Of a stretch of DNA of 64,000 nucleotides, positions 45,323-54,989 are shown in pieces. This DNA comes from Phenylobacterium koreense (GTDB taxonomy: Bacteria > Pseudomonadota > Alphaproteobacteria > Caulobacterales > Caulobacteraceae): positions 868,001 to 932,000 of the forward strand of contig NZ_JBEPLU010000001.1 in the NCBI RefSeq assembly GCF_040545335.1, written 5' to 3'. Within the stretch, counting starts at the first letter, position 1. The number at the start of each line of letters is the position of its first letter. The notes under the pieces are model-generated. The model worked only from the letters and a program-made list of their open reading frames with translations, was not told the DNA's origin and made no database searches. Position numbers and translations under genes: made by a program.

Positions 45323-46036
45323 ATGAGAATTGCGGCGTTGGACGATGACGACGCGCAGCGCGAGGCGGTGGCTCGAGTGCTGGTGGCCGGAGGCCACTCC
45401 AGCCAGTGCTTTCATCTGGCGGCGCCGCTGATCAACGCCTTGCGGCGCGAGACCTTCGATCTCCTGGTCCTCGACTGGAACGTTCCGGACATGAGCGGCC
45501 TGGAAGTCATCGACTGGGCGCAGAAGAACCTCACGCCGGCTCCGCCGATTCTCTTGCTCACCAGCCGGTCGAGCGAGTCCGATGTCATCAACGGCCTGAA
45601 CGCCGGCGCCGACGACTATGTGGTCAAGCCCGTGATGGGCGGCGTGCTGCTGGCGCGGATCAACGCCCTGTTGCGACGGACCTATCCCGACCGCGGCGTC
45701 GGCGGCCTGGAGACCTATGGCGACTACGTCTTCAACCTTCCCGCCGAGCAGGCCACCGTGCGGGGCGAACTGGTCCCGCTGACGGCCAAGGAGTTCGGCC
45801 TGGCCCTGCTCTTGTTCCGCAACCTGCATCGGGCGCTTTCGCGAGGGCATATCCTCGAGGCGATCTGGGGCCGCAACCCCGACCTTCCGACGCGCACCCT
45901 CGACATGCACATCTCGCGGATCCGGACCAAGCTGCAGCTCCGCCCGCAAAATGGATTCCGCCTGACTCCCGTCTACAGCTACGGCTACCGGCTTGAGCAG
46001 TTGACCGACGGCTGGACCGACGAGGAGCAGCCATGA
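45323..46036 (+). CDS. OmpR-family response regulator
   Basis: 237 residues: receiver domain with acidic cluster DDDD at 7-10, phosphoacceptor D51 in VLDWNVPDMSG and K in VVKPV; then a winged-helix output domain (LTAKEFGLALLLFRN, TRTLDMHISRIRTKL, YSYGYRL). The start is ATG 45323. The next gene overlaps by four bases (ATGA), and the one after that encodes a histidine kinase, its likely partner. Confidence 0.94.
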   Translation: MRIAALDDDDAQREAVARVLVAGGHSSQCFHLAAPLINALRRETFDLLVLDWNVPDMSGLEVIDWAQKNLTPAPPILLLTSRSSESDVINGLNAGADDYVVKPVMGGVLLARINALLRRTYPDRGVGGLETYGDYVFNLPAEQATVRGELVPLTAKEFGLALLLFRNLHRALSRGHILEAIWGRNPDLPTRTLDMHISRIRTKLQLRPQNGFRLTPVYSYGYRLEQLTDGWTDEEQP

Positions 46037-47340
46037 GAGGTCTGGCGGCGGCGGGCCTCGGCGCGACCCTCTGCCTCCTGACGCCTCTGGCGAGCCGGGC
46101 GGCCGAGCCGACCGAGACCTATGTCGTGCAAAAAGGCGACACGCTCTACGAGCTTGGCCGACGCTACTTCGTCAGCGACCGCGACTATCGCATCGTCGCG
46201 CGTCTGAACGGCGTGCGCGATCCGCGCCGCCTGCAGGCCGGCGCGGTGCTGAAGGTGCCGACGCGGCTGCTGCGCCTGCGCCAGGTCGAGGCTCGCGTGG
46301 CCGGCTTCAAGGGCCAGGTCACCGCGACCGTCGGCGGCCGCACCGTGCCGCTGACCCGCGGCGCCATGATCACCGAAGGCGCGGTGATCGCCACCGGGGC
46401 CAACGCCTTCCTGCGACTGGACCTTCCCGACGGAAGCCAGCTCTCGATCCCCTCCCAGAGCCGTATCCGCCTCGGCCGCATGCAGGAGGTGGAGATGACC
46501 GGCGTCGTGCGCCGTGAACTCGAAGTCCAGCGCGGACGCCTGGAGTCGGAGGTGGTTCCTCTCCGCAACCAGGAGGACAGCTATACGGTTCGCACCCCGA
46601 TGTCGGTCTCGGCCGTGCGCGGCACCGAGTTCGGCGTCAGCTACGACGAAGCCGCCGGCAGGTCGGGCACCGAGGTCATCGAAGGGCTGGTCATGGTCAG
46701 CCAAGGCGCCCAGTCCGCCTCGATCCCCGCTGCGCAAGGCGCGCTCAGCGGCGCGGCCGGCGTGAACGGCCCACTTCCCCTCCCGCCGCCGCCGAAGGTT
46801 CCTGCCGCCGGAAAGGTGCAGGATGAGACGACCGTCGCCTTCGCTGTCGAGGGAAGCGAGACGTCCGGGAGCTATCAGGTCCGCCTCGCCACCGACGCAG
46901 GATTTGTCGACGTCCTGGAGGACACCACGGCCAGCGGTCCCGAAGTCGGTTTCGGCGCGCTGCCCGATGGCGTCTATTTCCTGCGCCTGGCGTCGATAGA
47001 CCCGAGCGGCCTGATCGGCATGCCGGCCACCTACGCCTTCGAGCGCCGCCTGAACACGCTCGAACTCGGCCAGCCCGCCGCGAGCCGGGAAGGGAACCTC
47101 CGCCGCTATAAGTTCCGCTGGAAGGCGGGCGGCGATGGCCAGCGGACCTATCGGCTGCAACTCGTCCGCAACGGCGAAGAGACCCCCGTTGTCGACGAAG
47201 GCGGCTTGACCATGCAAGAGCTCACCGTCACCGACCTTCCGGCGGGCGTTTACCATTGGCGCGTGATGTCGCGGACCTATGCGCGCGGAAGCTATGTCGA
47301 GAAGTGGTCCTCGCCCGAGCGGTTCGAAATCGGCCATTGA
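46033..47340 (+). CDS. LysM and FecR domain periplasmic protein
   Basis: 435 residues. A signal peptide (about 1-24) precedes a LysM peptidoglycan-binding domain (YVVQKGDTLYELGRRYF to LQAGAVLKVP, about 30-80). A FecR-type domain follows (about 90-220, with TPMSVSAVRGTEFGVSYDE), then two fibronectin-like segments with SYQVRLATD and YRLQLVRNG. It probably sits on the cell wall and passes an envelope signal to the CHASE2 kinase coded next, whose start overlaps this stop (TTGA). This gene pairing is common in proteobacteria; the stimulus is unknown. Confidence 0.92.
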   Translation: MRGLAAAGLGATLCLLTPLASRAAEPTETYVVQKGDTLYELGRRYFVSDRDYRIVARLNGVRDPRRLQAGAVLKVPTRLLRLRQVEARVAGFKGQVTATVGGRTVPLTRGAMITEGAVIATGANAFLRLDLPDGSQLSIPSQSRIRLGRMQEVEMTGVVRRELEVQRGRLESEVVPLRNQEDSYTVRTPMSVSAVRGTEFGVSYDEAAGRSGTEVIEGLVMVSQGAQSASIPAAQGALSGAAGVNGPLPLPPPPKVPAAGKVQDETTVAFAVEGSETSGSYQVRLATDAGFVDVLEDTTASGPEVGFGALPDGVYFLRLASIDPSGLIGMPATYAFERRLNTLELGQPAASREGNLRRYKFRWKAGGDGQRTYRLQLVRNGEETPVVDEGGLTMQELTVTDLPAGVYHWRVMSRTYARGSYVEKWSSPERFEIGH

Positions 47341-49619
47341 AGCCGCCGCTGGCCATAGACGACGGGGACGGGGCGCCGGTCCGGCGACGGGTGCTCCTGG
47401 AATGGCTGCTTGTGGCCGCGCTCACTGCTGCGCTGGTCGTGGGACTGTCGCTCAGCCACGCCACGCGACGGGCGGACAATGTGGTTTTCGACGCGCTGTC
47501 GGCCCTGAACGTCCGAGCGCCCGACGACGACATCGTCATTGTCGCGATCGACAATCGCAGCATCGCCGAAATCGGCCGCTGGCCGTGGCCGCGCAGCGCC
47601 CACGCCGCCCTGCTGCGCGGTCTCGCCGAAGCCTCGCCGCGCGCGATCGCCTACGACGTGCTCCTGCCCGAGGCGGCGCGGGACGACGCCGAGTTGGCGC
47701 AAGCCCTGCGGGGGGCGCCCACCTTCCTGCCGATCACCTTCGAAACCCCCGGCGCCGACGGCGCCGCCTACGACCTGCTGCCGCCGATCGAACCCCTCGC
47801 CTCCTCCGCCGCCGGCCTCGGGCAGGTCAATGTGCACTTCGACCAGGACGGCGTGGTTCGCCGCGCCTATCTGGCCGAACGCGACGGCGCCTTGGCCTGG
47901 CCGCACCTCATGGCCCTCATGCAGGGCGCCGCCGAGGGACGGCCGGCGCCCTCCCGCGCAACGCCCTTGCCGCCCGAGCAGCGGCGGCCGCTTGTGCGCC
48001 AGGACCCGGTGATGATCTCATTCGCCGGCCCACCCGGGCATTTCCGCACCATATCGTTCGTCGATGCGATGCGCGGCGCCACGCCGGCGGAGTTCCTGCG
48101 CGGCAAGCTGGTGCTGGTCGGCGCGACCGCGGACGGCCTCGGCGACCGTTACGCGACCCCGCTCTCCAATCACACGGAGATCATGTCGGGCATCGAGTTG
48201 CAGGCTAACCTGCTCGACACGCTCATCGGCGGGCACGCCATTCGACCGATCGGCCCGGCCACGGCCGCCGCCGCTTCGCTGCTTCCCCTGGCCCTGGCCC
48301 TGGCGGGGTTCCTCTACCTGCGCCCGAGGGCCAACCTGCTGCTGGGCGGCGCTCTCATCGCCTTGGCGCTCGCGGCCTGCGCAGCGCTGCTGATCTTCGG
48401 CCGCATCTGGGCGCCGCCCACGCCGGCCCTGGCGGGTCTGTTGCTCGCCTATCCGCTCTGGAGCTGGCGGCGGCTGGAGGCGACCAACGCCTACATGATG
48501 CGTGAGCTGAGGGACTTCGCCCAGGAGCCCGACCTGCTTTCGGCCCTGTCCGAACCCAGCGGAACGGCGCTGACCGACGTCGTCGACCGCCGCATGACGC
48601 TGCTGCATCGGGCGATCCTGCGCGCGCGCAACCTGCGGCGGCTCGTGCTGGACGCCCTGCAGGGCCTGCCGGACGCCACCCTCGTCGCCTCGCTGGATGG
48701 CCAGGTGCTGATCGCCAACCGGGAGGCCGAGGCCCTCTTCGGGCCAGTAAGCGGCCAGGTGACCGTTGCGGACCTGATCGCCAGGGTCGCGCCCGACGCG
48801 GCATGCACCGAGGCCGAAACCCAGGTGGAGGAGCGCGAACTCACCCTGTCGGACGACCGTGAAATGCACGTCCGGCGTACGGCGCTGACCCACACTGACG
48901 GAGAGCCGGTGGGCTGGATCGTCCGCTTCACCGACATCACCGCCCTGAGGGCGGCGGGTCGGCAGCGCGAGCACATCCTGCAACTCCTCACCCACGACAT
49001 GCGCTCGCCCCAGATCTCCATCCTGACCTTGCTGGGCGGACCCGGCTCGAACGGTCTCCCGCCGGGCGTCGCCGAGCGGATCGGGGGCTATGCGCGCCGG
49101 ACCCTTTCCCTGGCCGACAACTTCGTAAATCTGGCCCGCGCCGAGACCGACAGCTACACGCTGGAGCCCGAGAACCTGAGCGACATCCTGCTGGATGCGG
49201 CGGACGATCTCTGGCCGCAGTCATCGGCTCGCGGCATCGAGGTCGCGATCCTCGGCGCGGAGGACGAGCTCCTGGTCGACGCCGACCGGACGCTGCTGAC
49301 GCGGGCGTTCATCAACCTGCTCGACAACGCCATCAAGTATTCGCCCGGCGGTTCCAAGGTCGAATGCCGGCTGAAGGCCAGCGACGAGGCCGTCACCTGC
49401 GCCATCAGCGACCACGGACGCGGCATGGAGCCCCAGCAGGTGGCCAGCCTTTTCAAGCGCTTCCAGCGGGCGGGCGGCGACCGGATCGACGGGGTCGGCC
49501 TCGGTCTTTCCTTCGTCCAGACCGTGATCCACCGGCACCGCGGCGCGATCACCTGCGTCAGCGCCCCCGGACGCGGAACGACTTTCGAGATCAGCCTGCC
49601 GCTCAGCAGCTCACGGTGA
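47337..49619 (+). CDS. CHASE2-PAS sensor histidine kinase
   Basis: 760 residues from TTG 47337. One helix (about 20-40) leads to a large periplasmic CHASE2 domain (VRAPDDDIVIVAIDNRSIAEIGRWPWPR; key part DDDIVIVAID) up to about 285. Three helices follow (about 300-375), then a PAS domain (about 440-540), a phosphoacceptor helix with H553 in THDMRSPQISIL, and an ATPase domain (NLLDNAIKYSPGG, DHGRGME, GVGLGLSFVQ). It is coupled to the LysM-FecR gene and the regulator, so the three form one signalling unit. Confidence 0.93.
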   Translation: MKPPLAIDDGDGAPVRRRVLLEWLLVAALTAALVVGLSLSHATRRADNVVFDALSALNVRAPDDDIVIVAIDNRSIAEIGRWPWPRSAHAALLRGLAEASPRAIAYDVLLPEAARDDAELAQALRGAPTFLPITFETPGADGAAYDLLPPIEPLASSAAGLGQVNVHFDQDGVVRRAYLAERDGALAWPHLMALMQGAAEGRPAPSRATPLPPEQRRPLVRQDPVMISFAGPPGHFRTISFVDAMRGATPAEFLRGKLVLVGATADGLGDRYATPLSNHTEIMSGIELQANLLDTLIGGHAIRPIGPATAAAASLLPLALALAGFLYLRPRANLLLGGALIALALAACAALLIFGRIWAPPTPALAGLLLAYPLWSWRRLEATNAYMMRELRDFAQEPDLLSALSEPSGTALTDVVDRRMTLLHRAILRARNLRRLVLDALQGLPDATLVASLDGQVLIANREAEALFGPVSGQVTVADLIARVAPDAACTEAETQVEERELTLSDDREMHVRRTALTHTDGEPVGWIVRFTDITALRAAGRQREHILQLLTHDMRSPQISILTLLGGPGSNGLPPGVAERIGGYARRTLSLADNFVNLARAETDSYTLEPENLSDILLDAADDLWPQSSARGIEVAILGAEDELLVDADRTLLTRAFINLLDNAIKYSPGGSKVECRLKASDEAVTCAISDHGRGMEPQQVASLFKRFQRAGGDRIDGVGLGLSFVQTVIHRHRGAITCVSAPGRGTTFEISLPLSSSR

Positions 49620-50111
49620 GACGATGCGCTCGCCGACGGCGGAGGCCAGTTCGCTGACACCGCCGCAGTCCTGCCCACGGCCAAGGCGGCTCGCCCGCAC
49701 TTCATAGTCCGCCTGCGGGTTCGAAGCGTCGGCGATGTGCAGGGAGAGGGTGCAGATCGCTCGCTGGCGCGGCCGCCAGATCTTCCATTCGTCGGGCGGC
49801 GCGATCCAGCCCGCCTGCCCCGCCTCGGCGGCCGGCGGCGGTCCCGAATAGGCGCCGACCTTGAGCGGACGCACGCTGTAGCCGATGTCGGCCACATAGG
49901 CCGCGCCCTCGCCCTCCGCGATCAGTCCCGCCCGCGCCAGATCCTGGATCAGCGGATCGGCGCCCGCCGCCGCCGGCGTCGTCATCCGCATCGAGCCTGC
50001 AGTCAGGGCGGGCCGAACCCCGCGTTCGGCCAGATCGACCCTTCCGGAGGCGCAGCCTGCCGCCGCTGCGGAGGCGCTCAGGACTATGGCGATGGTTTTC
50101 AAGCGATACAC
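49611..50111 (-). CDS. putative lipoprotein
   Basis: 166 residues called from GTG 50111; GTG 50117 and TTG 50102 are alternatives. A short hydrophobic segment ends in SAAAAGC, a plausible lipobox, followed by ASGRVDL. The mature part has YVADIGYSVRPLKVGAYSG and a late Cys pair region (ICTLSLHI, DCGGVSEL). It overlaps the end of the kinase gene by nine bases, tail to tail. No family recognised. Confidence 0.65.
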   Translation of the reverse strand: MYRLKTIAIVLSASAAAAGCASGRVDLAERGVRPALTAGSMRMTTPAAAGADPLIQDLARAGLIAEGEGAAYVADIGYSVRPLKVGAYSGPPPAAEAGQAGWIAPPDEWKIWRPRQRAICTLSLHIADASNPQADYEVRASRLGRGQDCGGVSELASAVGERIVSP

Positions 50112-50510
50112 GGGCACTGGATCAGTATGTGGATTTTCGCGACCGGGTAAACCGCCGCCGACCGGCTCGCCAGCGCGCGCCATATAGCCAAGCTTCCTCA
50201 AAGTAAGCCGAGACTACAACCTTGGCGTCAATCGACGCGGCATGCGTAAAATCCTCATTTCAGCCACGGAGGTGGCGAAAGCTTTTAGAGAATGACGCTC
50301 CCGCCTAGGAATATTCCAACCGAAGGACTTGAGTGTCGTCACTACTCGCTATCGGCGAAACACGTTCGCTGAACACGCTCGTCTATGGCGATCGACAAAG
50401 GCCACACCACTCTTTCCAAAGAAGAAAATAGGGCCTTAACTTCCTCGAATCCAAAGCGAACCTCGGAGCCAATACTCCGCTGGCGGACGACTTGGGTGAG
50501 GAGACCCGCT
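50112..50510. promoter_or_regulatory. 399-bp gene-free stretch before XRE gene
   Basis: This gap is less GC-rich than its surroundings and separates two divergent genes. It contains AACCTTGGCGTC followed by AATCGACG (50218-50237), in which GCGTC and GACGC form a dyad. A near-identical block occurs at 62366 and part of it at 45191. It probably holds promoters for both genes. An open frame from 50385 would add 42 residues to the XRE protein, but the ribosome site favours the later start. Confidence 0.45.
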
Positions 50511-50930
50511 ATGTCTGCTGAACCTTCAAACAAGACACCCGATCCCATGGACGTCGCACTTGGCGCCGCCGTCCGGATCCGGCGTCGAACCATAGGCATG
50601 TCCCAAGAGGCCCTGGCCGAGCAATGCGGCGTGAGCTTCCAGCAGATCCAGAAGTACGAAAACGGAGCCAATCGGATTTCGTTCTCCCGGCTCGTTCAGA
50701 TCGCCCGGGCCCTGCGCTGCCGCGTTGTGGACCTGATGGACGTCCTGGACACCCCTGCGGGCGATGGAGACGTCGACTTGCTCAGCCGGATGCGCACGCC
50801 CGGCGCGCTGGAACTGCTCAATGCGTTCGAGCGATTGCCGCAGGAGGCCAGGTCATCCCTGGTCAATCTCCTGCGCGTCATGACCGACCCCGAAGCTGGC
50901 CACAAAGCCAGGCACAAGGAAGTCGCGTAA
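50511..50930 (+). CDS. XRE-family helix-turn-helix regulator
   Basis: 139 residues. The Cro/C1-type helix-turn-helix spans about residues 18-72: VRIRRRTIGMSQEALAEQCGVSFQQIQKYENGANRISFSRLVQIA in outline, with GMSQEALAE and QIQKYENG as the two key helices. The C-terminal half (ALELLNAFERLPQEARSSLVNLLRVM) is helical and may dimerise. This size and layout are common in Caulobacter-type genomes. GGTGAGGAG precedes the chosen ATG. It ends before a terminator shared with the cold-shock gene. Confidence 0.9.
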   Translation: MSAEPSNKTPDPMDVALGAAVRIRRRTIGMSQEALAEQCGVSFQQIQKYENGANRISFSRLVQIARALRCRVVDLMDVLDTPAGDGDVDLLSRMRTPGALELLNAFERLPQEARSSLVNLLRVMTDPEAGHKARHKEVA

Positions 50931-50941
50931 GTAAGAAAGAA

Positions 50942-50965
50942 GGGGCGCCGGTCACCCAGCGCCCC
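50942..50965. terminator. bidirectional terminator between XRE and cold-shock genes
   Basis: GGGGCGC pairs with GCGCCCC around a 10-base loop. It is followed by CTGACTTTTC on the plus strand and by CTTCTTTCTTACTT on the minus strand, so it suits the cold-shock gene best. Confidence 0.75.
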
Positions 50966-50987
50966 CTGACTTTTCCGTTGGCTCGGC

Positions 50988-51191
50988 TCAGAGCGGCTTG
51001 AGATCGACGGCGGCGACCTTGCCCCGCTCCTCACGCTCCTGAAACTCCAGCTTCTGCCCTTCGTTCAGGCCACGAAGGCCTGCGCGCTCGACCGCAGAGA
51101 TATGGACGAAGACGTCCTTGCCCCCGTTGTCGGGCTGGATGAAGCCATAGCCCTTGGTGCCGTTGAACCATTTGACCGTCCCGGTGGCCAT
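50988..51191 (-). CDS. cold-shock protein (CspA family)
   Basis: 67-residue single-domain RNA chaperone. RNP1 reads KGYGFIQ and RNP2 reads VFVHISAV. The N-terminal [17 protein letters not shown] is canonical. The gap upstream to tlpA (about 180 bases) is less GC-rich and can hold the long leader typical of cold-shock genes. Its transcript ends in a good T-rich terminator. Confidence 0.96.
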   Translation of the reverse strand: MATGTVKWFNGTKGYGFIQPDNGGKDVFVHISAVERAGLRGLNEGQKLEFQEREERGKVAAVDLKPL

Positions 51192-51370
51192 GACGCTTAG
51201 TCTCCCTGACAGCATCCAAACAGGGGCGGGCGCCCCGAAACAATCTCAGTCATCTGGGAAGGCTGTTCGGTCCGCGAGGCGCGGGGAAAAGAACGACGGC
51301 AGGCCCAAGTTCAAGATTGCGGTCGAAATTTTGGACACGGCCAATCAAGACGGTCAACCAAGAACAAGGT

Positions 51371-52000
51371 TCAACTTTCCGCCAGAACCGCGTCGATCAG
51401 GGCCTTGGCTTCGGCGCTGGACCAGTCTGCGCCCCCCGCCAGGCGACCGCGTTCGATCCCGTCCGCGCCATAGATGATTGTGGTGGGCATGCCCGAGGCC
51501 ACCGGCTTGAAGGCGAAGGGCAGCGCCATTTTCGGGTCGTGATAGAAGGCCAGCGGCGCATGCTTGGCGATGAAGGCGCGAGCCTTTTCGGCGTCCTGCG
51601 GACGATCCACGCTGACCGCCACCACCTCGACCGGCTTGCCCTGATAGCTGGCGGCCAGCTTGGCCAGGGTCGGCATCTCGATCACGCAGGGCGCGCACCA
51701 GGTGGCCCAGAGGTTCACCACCGTCACCTTGCCCTTGAAGTCGGCGATCCGGGCCGTCGCGCCACTGGCGTTCTGGAAGCTCGTCACCGGGGCGACCGCG
51801 GCCTCCGCCGGGATTTCGAACTTCGCCATGTCGCCCTTGGCGAACGACTTCAGGTCATCGGCGCGCTGGGGGTTTATGGAAGCCTGGACGATGATGTACA
51901 GAACGGCCGCGACGCCGACCACGGCGACGCCCCATAGCCCCAATTTCAAGCGGGAAGCCTTGGGTTCGCCCGCGGCCTTCTCACCAGACTTCTCGGTCAT
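51371..52000 (-). CDS. tlpA: TlpA/ResA-like thiol:disulfide oxidoreductase
   Basis: 209-residue membrane-anchored thioredoxin-fold protein. One transmembrane helix (about 20-38) leads to a periplasmic domain with the active site WCAPC at C102 and C105, in [15 protein letters not shown]. It resembles TlpA, needed for cytochrome oxidase (CuA/cytochrome c) maturation. Its ATG touches that of argH with no base between them (CATATG). The divergent tlpA-argH order is conserved in several alphaproteobacteria. Confidence 0.93.
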   Translation of the reverse strand: MTEKSGEKAAGEPKASRLKLGLWGVAVVGVAAVLYIIVQASINPQRADDLKSFAKGDMAKFEIPAEAAVAPVTSFQNASGATARIADFKGKVTVVNLWATWCAPCVIEMPTLAKLAASYQGKPVEVVAVSVDRPQDAEKARAFIAKHAPLAFYHDPKMALPFAFKPVASGMPTTIIYGADGIERGRLAGGADWSSAEAKALIDAVLAES

Positions 52001-53434
52001 ATGACGCACTCTTCCTCGACTGCTCCCGCCGGTTCGACGCAAGGCTCCCAAGCGGGCGGCCAGGCCATGTGGGGCGGGCGGTTTTCGTCCAAGCCGGCCG
52101 AGCTGATGCAGGCGATCAACGTCTCCATCGGCTTCGACAAGCGGCTGGCGGCGCAAGACCTCGCCGGATCCCGCGCGCACGCGGCGATGTTGCTCAAGCA
52201 AGGCGTCATTACAAGCGAGGATGAGGCCGCCATCCAGGGCGGGCTCGCCGCCATCGAGGCCGAGATCGCCGCCGGGACCTTCCCGTTCCGCGACGAATAC
52301 GAAGATATCCACATGAACGTCGAGGCCCGGCTGCGCGAGCTGATCGGGCCCGCCGCCGGCCGCCTGCACACCGCCCGCTCGCGCAACGACCAGGTGGCCC
52401 TCGACTTCCGCCTCTGGGTCCGCGACGCCTGCGACCGCACCGTCGTCCAGATCCAGAACCTGCAGCGCGCGTTGGTGGCCAAGGCCGAGCCGCACGCCGC
52501 CACCCTGATGCCGGGCTTCACCCACCTGCAGCCCGCCCAGCCGGTGACCTTCGGTCACCACCTGATGGCCTATGTGGAGATGTTCGGCCGCGACGCTTCC
52601 CGCTTTTCCGACGCCCGCGCGCGCATGAACGAGTGCCCGCTGGGCGCTGCGGCCCTGGCCGGCTCGCCCTTCCCAATCGATCGCCATGCGACGGCGCAGG
52701 CCCTCGGCTTCGCCGTCCCGACCGCCAACTCGCTGGACAGCGTCGCCGACCGCGACTTCGCGCTGGAGAGCCTCTCGGCGGCCTCCATCTGCGCGACCCA
52801 CCTGTCGCGCCTGGCCGAAGAGATCGTGATCTGGATGACGCCGCAGTTCGGCTTCGTGAAGCTGTCGGACGCCTTCACCACCGGCTCGTCGATCATGCCG
52901 CAGAAGAAGAACCCCGACGCGGCCGAACTCATCCGCGCCAAGGTGGGGCGCATCCTCGGCTCGCTCACCCAACTGACCGTGGTCATGAAGGGCCTGCCGC
53001 TGACTTATTCGAAGGACATGCAGGAGGACAAGGTCCCGACCTTCGAAGCCTTCGACGCGCTGGAGCTCTCGCTGGCGGCCATGGCCGGCATGGTCGCCGA
53101 CCTGGAGCCGGTTCCCGAGCGCATGGCCGCCGCGGCCGGGGCCGGCTTCTCGACCGCCACCGACCTGGCCGACTGGCTCGTGCGCACCCTGGACATGCCC
53201 TTCCGCGACGCCCACCATGTCACGGGCGCCGCGGTGAAGAAGGCCGAGAGCCTGGGCTGCGACCTTCCGGGCCTGCCGCTCGCCGAACTGCAAGCCATTG
53301 AACCGCGCATCACCGCGGCGGTGTTCGACGTGCTGACGCCGGAAGCGTCGGCCGCCAGCCGCAAGAGCTACGGCGGAACCTCGCCGGAGCAAGTCCGCAT
53401 CCAGATCGCGCGCTGGAAGGAGAAGCTGCAATGA
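52001..53434 (+). CDS. argH: argininosuccinate lyase
   Basis: Splits argininosuccinate to arginine and fumarate, the last step of arginine synthesis. The fumarase-superfamily signature [16 protein letters not shown] is clear, as are [16 protein letters not shown] and [18 protein letters not shown] (key THLQPAQP). The 477-residue call uses ATG 52001, directly abutting tlpA and lacking a ribosome site. Family members usually begin near MWGGRF, so ATG 52067 (455 residues) is a real alternative. The stop overlaps the next gene by four bases. Confidence 0.95.
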   Translation: MTHSSSTAPAGSTQGSQAGGQAMWGGRFSSKPAELMQAINVSIGFDKRLAAQDLAGSRAHAAMLLKQGVITSEDEAAIQGGLAAIEAEIAAGTFPFRDEYEDIHMNVEARLRELIGPAAGRLHTARSRNDQVALDFRLWVRDACDRTVVQIQNLQRALVAKAEPHAATLMPGFTHLQPAQPVTFGHHLMAYVEMFGRDASRFSDARARMNECPLGAAALAGSPFPIDRHATAQALGFAVPTANSLDSVADRDFALESLSAASICATHLSRLAEEIVIWMTPQFGFVKLSDAFTTGSSIMPQKKNPDAAELIRAKVGRILGSLTQLTVVMKGLPLTYSKDMQEDKVPTFEAFDALELSLAAMAGMVADLEPVPERMAAAAGAGFSTATDLADWLVRTLDMPFRDAHHVTGAAVKKAESLGCDLPGLPLAELQAIEPRITAAVFDVLTPEASAASRKSYGGTSPEQVRIQIARWKEKLQ

Positions 53435-53709
53435 CCCTTCGTCCCCTCGCGGTGATCCTGGCGATCAGCGCGACCGCGCTCGCCGGATGCGGCAAGCTGG
53501 GCCAGCTCGAACGCCCCGGCCCCATAGCGGGCAAGGGCTCGGGCGCCGACGCCGGCGCCAACCCGGCCCGCACGGTCCGCACCGTCGATCCCCGCAACCG
53601 CGACGATCGCCCTGCGCCTCCGCGCACCCTGCCGATCGACAGCGCCCCCAATCCCACCGCCGTCGCCCCGCGCGGCGCCCTGCCGGACCCGTACGCAAAC
53701 CCACGATGA
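53431..53709 (+). CDS. lptM: LptM-like small lipoprotein
   Basis: 92-residue lipoprotein. The signal ends in the lipobox ALAGC followed by [11 protein letters not shown], a variant of the GCGLKGPL motif of LptM (YifL), which helps the LptD-LptE outer-membrane LPS machine fold. The rest is a disordered Pro/Arg/Asp-rich tail. It lies between argH and lysA, overlapping both by four bases. That position is the usual one for this gene in alphaproteobacteria. Confidence 0.85.
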   Translation: MTLRPLAVILAISATALAGCGKLGQLERPGPIAGKGSGADAGANPARTVRTVDPRNRDDRPAPPRTLPIDSAPNPTAVAPRGALPDPYANPR

Positions 53710-54989
53710 ATCATTTCGAGCTCAAGGGGGGCGAGCTCTTCTGTGAAGGCGTGTCCCTGGCCGACATCGCCGCCGCAGTCGGCACGCCGGTCTATGTCTA
53801 TTCGAGCGCCACGCTCGAGCGCCATTTCCAGGTCCTTCGCGACGCCCTTGTGGCCGAGGACCTGAAGGGCGAGCACGGCGGCGACCCGCTGATCGCCTTC
53901 GCCGTGAAGGCCAACTCCAACCTGGCGGTGCTCAAGACCCTCGCCCGGATGGGCGCAGGCGCCGACACCGTGTCCGAGGGCGAGATCCGTCGCGCCCTGG
54001 CCGCCGGCGTGCCCCCCGAAAAAATCGTCTTCTCAGGCGTCGGAAAGACCGCCGACGAACTGGCCTTTGCGCTGAAGGCGGGCGTTTCCGAGATCAACGT
54101 GGAGTCCGAACCGGAAATGCGGCTGGCCAGCCAGGTCGCCCGCTCTCTGGGACTGCGCGCGACCATCGCCATCCGGGTCAATCCCGACATCTCGGCCGGC
54201 GGCCACGCCAAGATCTCCACCGGCAAGGCCGACAACAAGTTCGGCGTCTCCTTCTCGGAGGCCGAGCGGCTCTACGCCAACGCCTCCAACGACGCCGGCC
54301 TCAACCCGGTGGGCGTCACCTGCCACATCGGCAGCCAGATCAGCGACCTGGAGCCCATGGCGCAGGCCTTCGCCAAGATGCGTGGCCTGGTGGAGCGCCT
54401 GCGCGGCGAAGGGCTGTCGGTCCAGCGGCTCGACCTCGGCGGCGGCCTGGGCGTGCCCTATTTCAACCAGCCCGAACCGCCCTCCCCGGCCGACTACGCC
54501 CGGATGATCGCCAAGACCATGGACGGCCTCGACATCGCCTACGCCTTCGAGCCCGGGCGGATGATCGCGGCCAACGCCGGCGTATTGCTGGCTCGGGTGC
54601 TGCACATCCACGAGCGGCCCGAGGGGCGCAAGTTCGCGGTGCTCGACGCGGCCATGAACGACCTGATCCGGCCGGCCATGTACGACGCCTACCACGAGAT
54701 CGCCCCCGTGAAGCCGCGGGCCGGCGAGCCGGTGGTCTATGACGTCGTCGGCCCGATCTGCGAGACCGGCGACACCTTCACCCGCGAGCGCGCCCTGCCG
54801 CCGCTGGAGTCGGGCGATCTCGTCGCCTTCCTCAGCGCCGGCGCCTACGGGGCGGTGATGGCCAGCGAGTACAACAGCCGGCTCCTGGTCCCCGAAGTCC
54901 TGGTCAAGGGCGACCAATACGCCGTGGTGCGCCCGCGCCCGACCTACGAAGAGATGATGGAGCGCGAACGCCCCGCGCCCTGGCTCTAA
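53706..54989 (+). CDS. lysA: diaminopimelate decarboxylase
   Basis: PLP enzyme for the last step of lysine synthesis, 427 residues. It shows the PLP lysine in FAVKANSN, HIGSQI, the phosphate-binding GGGLGVPY, EPGRMI, and the substrate-binding CETGDTF. An N-terminal [18 protein letters not shown] (MNHF, then the GGELFCEG turn) is typical of alphaproteobacterial LysA. It is translationally coupled to lptM. Its TAA overlaps the stop of a convergent phosphoribosyltransferase gene. Confidence 0.97.
   Translation: MNHFELKGGELFCEGVSLADIAAAVGTPVYVYSSATLERHFQVLRDALVAEDLKGEHGGDPLIAFAVKANSNLAVLKTLARMGAGADTVSEGEIRRALAAGVPPEKIVFSGVGKTADELAFALKAGVSEINVESEPEMRLASQVARSLGLRATIAIRVNPDISAGGHAKISTGKADNKFGVSFSEAERLYANASNDAGLNPVGVTCHIGSQISDLEPMAQAFAKMRGLVERLRGEGLSVQRLDLGGGLGVPYFNQPEPPSPADYARMIAKTMDGLDIAYAFEPGRMIAANAGVLLARVLHIHERPEGRKFAVLDAAMNDLIRPAMYDAYHEIAPVKPRAGEPVVYDVVGPICETGDTFTRERALPPLESGDLVAFLSAGAYGAVMASEYNSRLLVPEVLVKGDQYAVVRPRPTYEEMMERERPAPWL

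Noticed and set aside
52001..53431. Open frame antisense to argH running into tlpA
   Set aside because: The extension before the tlpA start is a shadow of argH; TlpA homology begins at MTEKSGE.
53700..53760. Lysine riboswitch before lysA
   Set aside because: lysA overlaps lptM by four bases and lptM overlaps argH; there is no leader to hold an aptamer.
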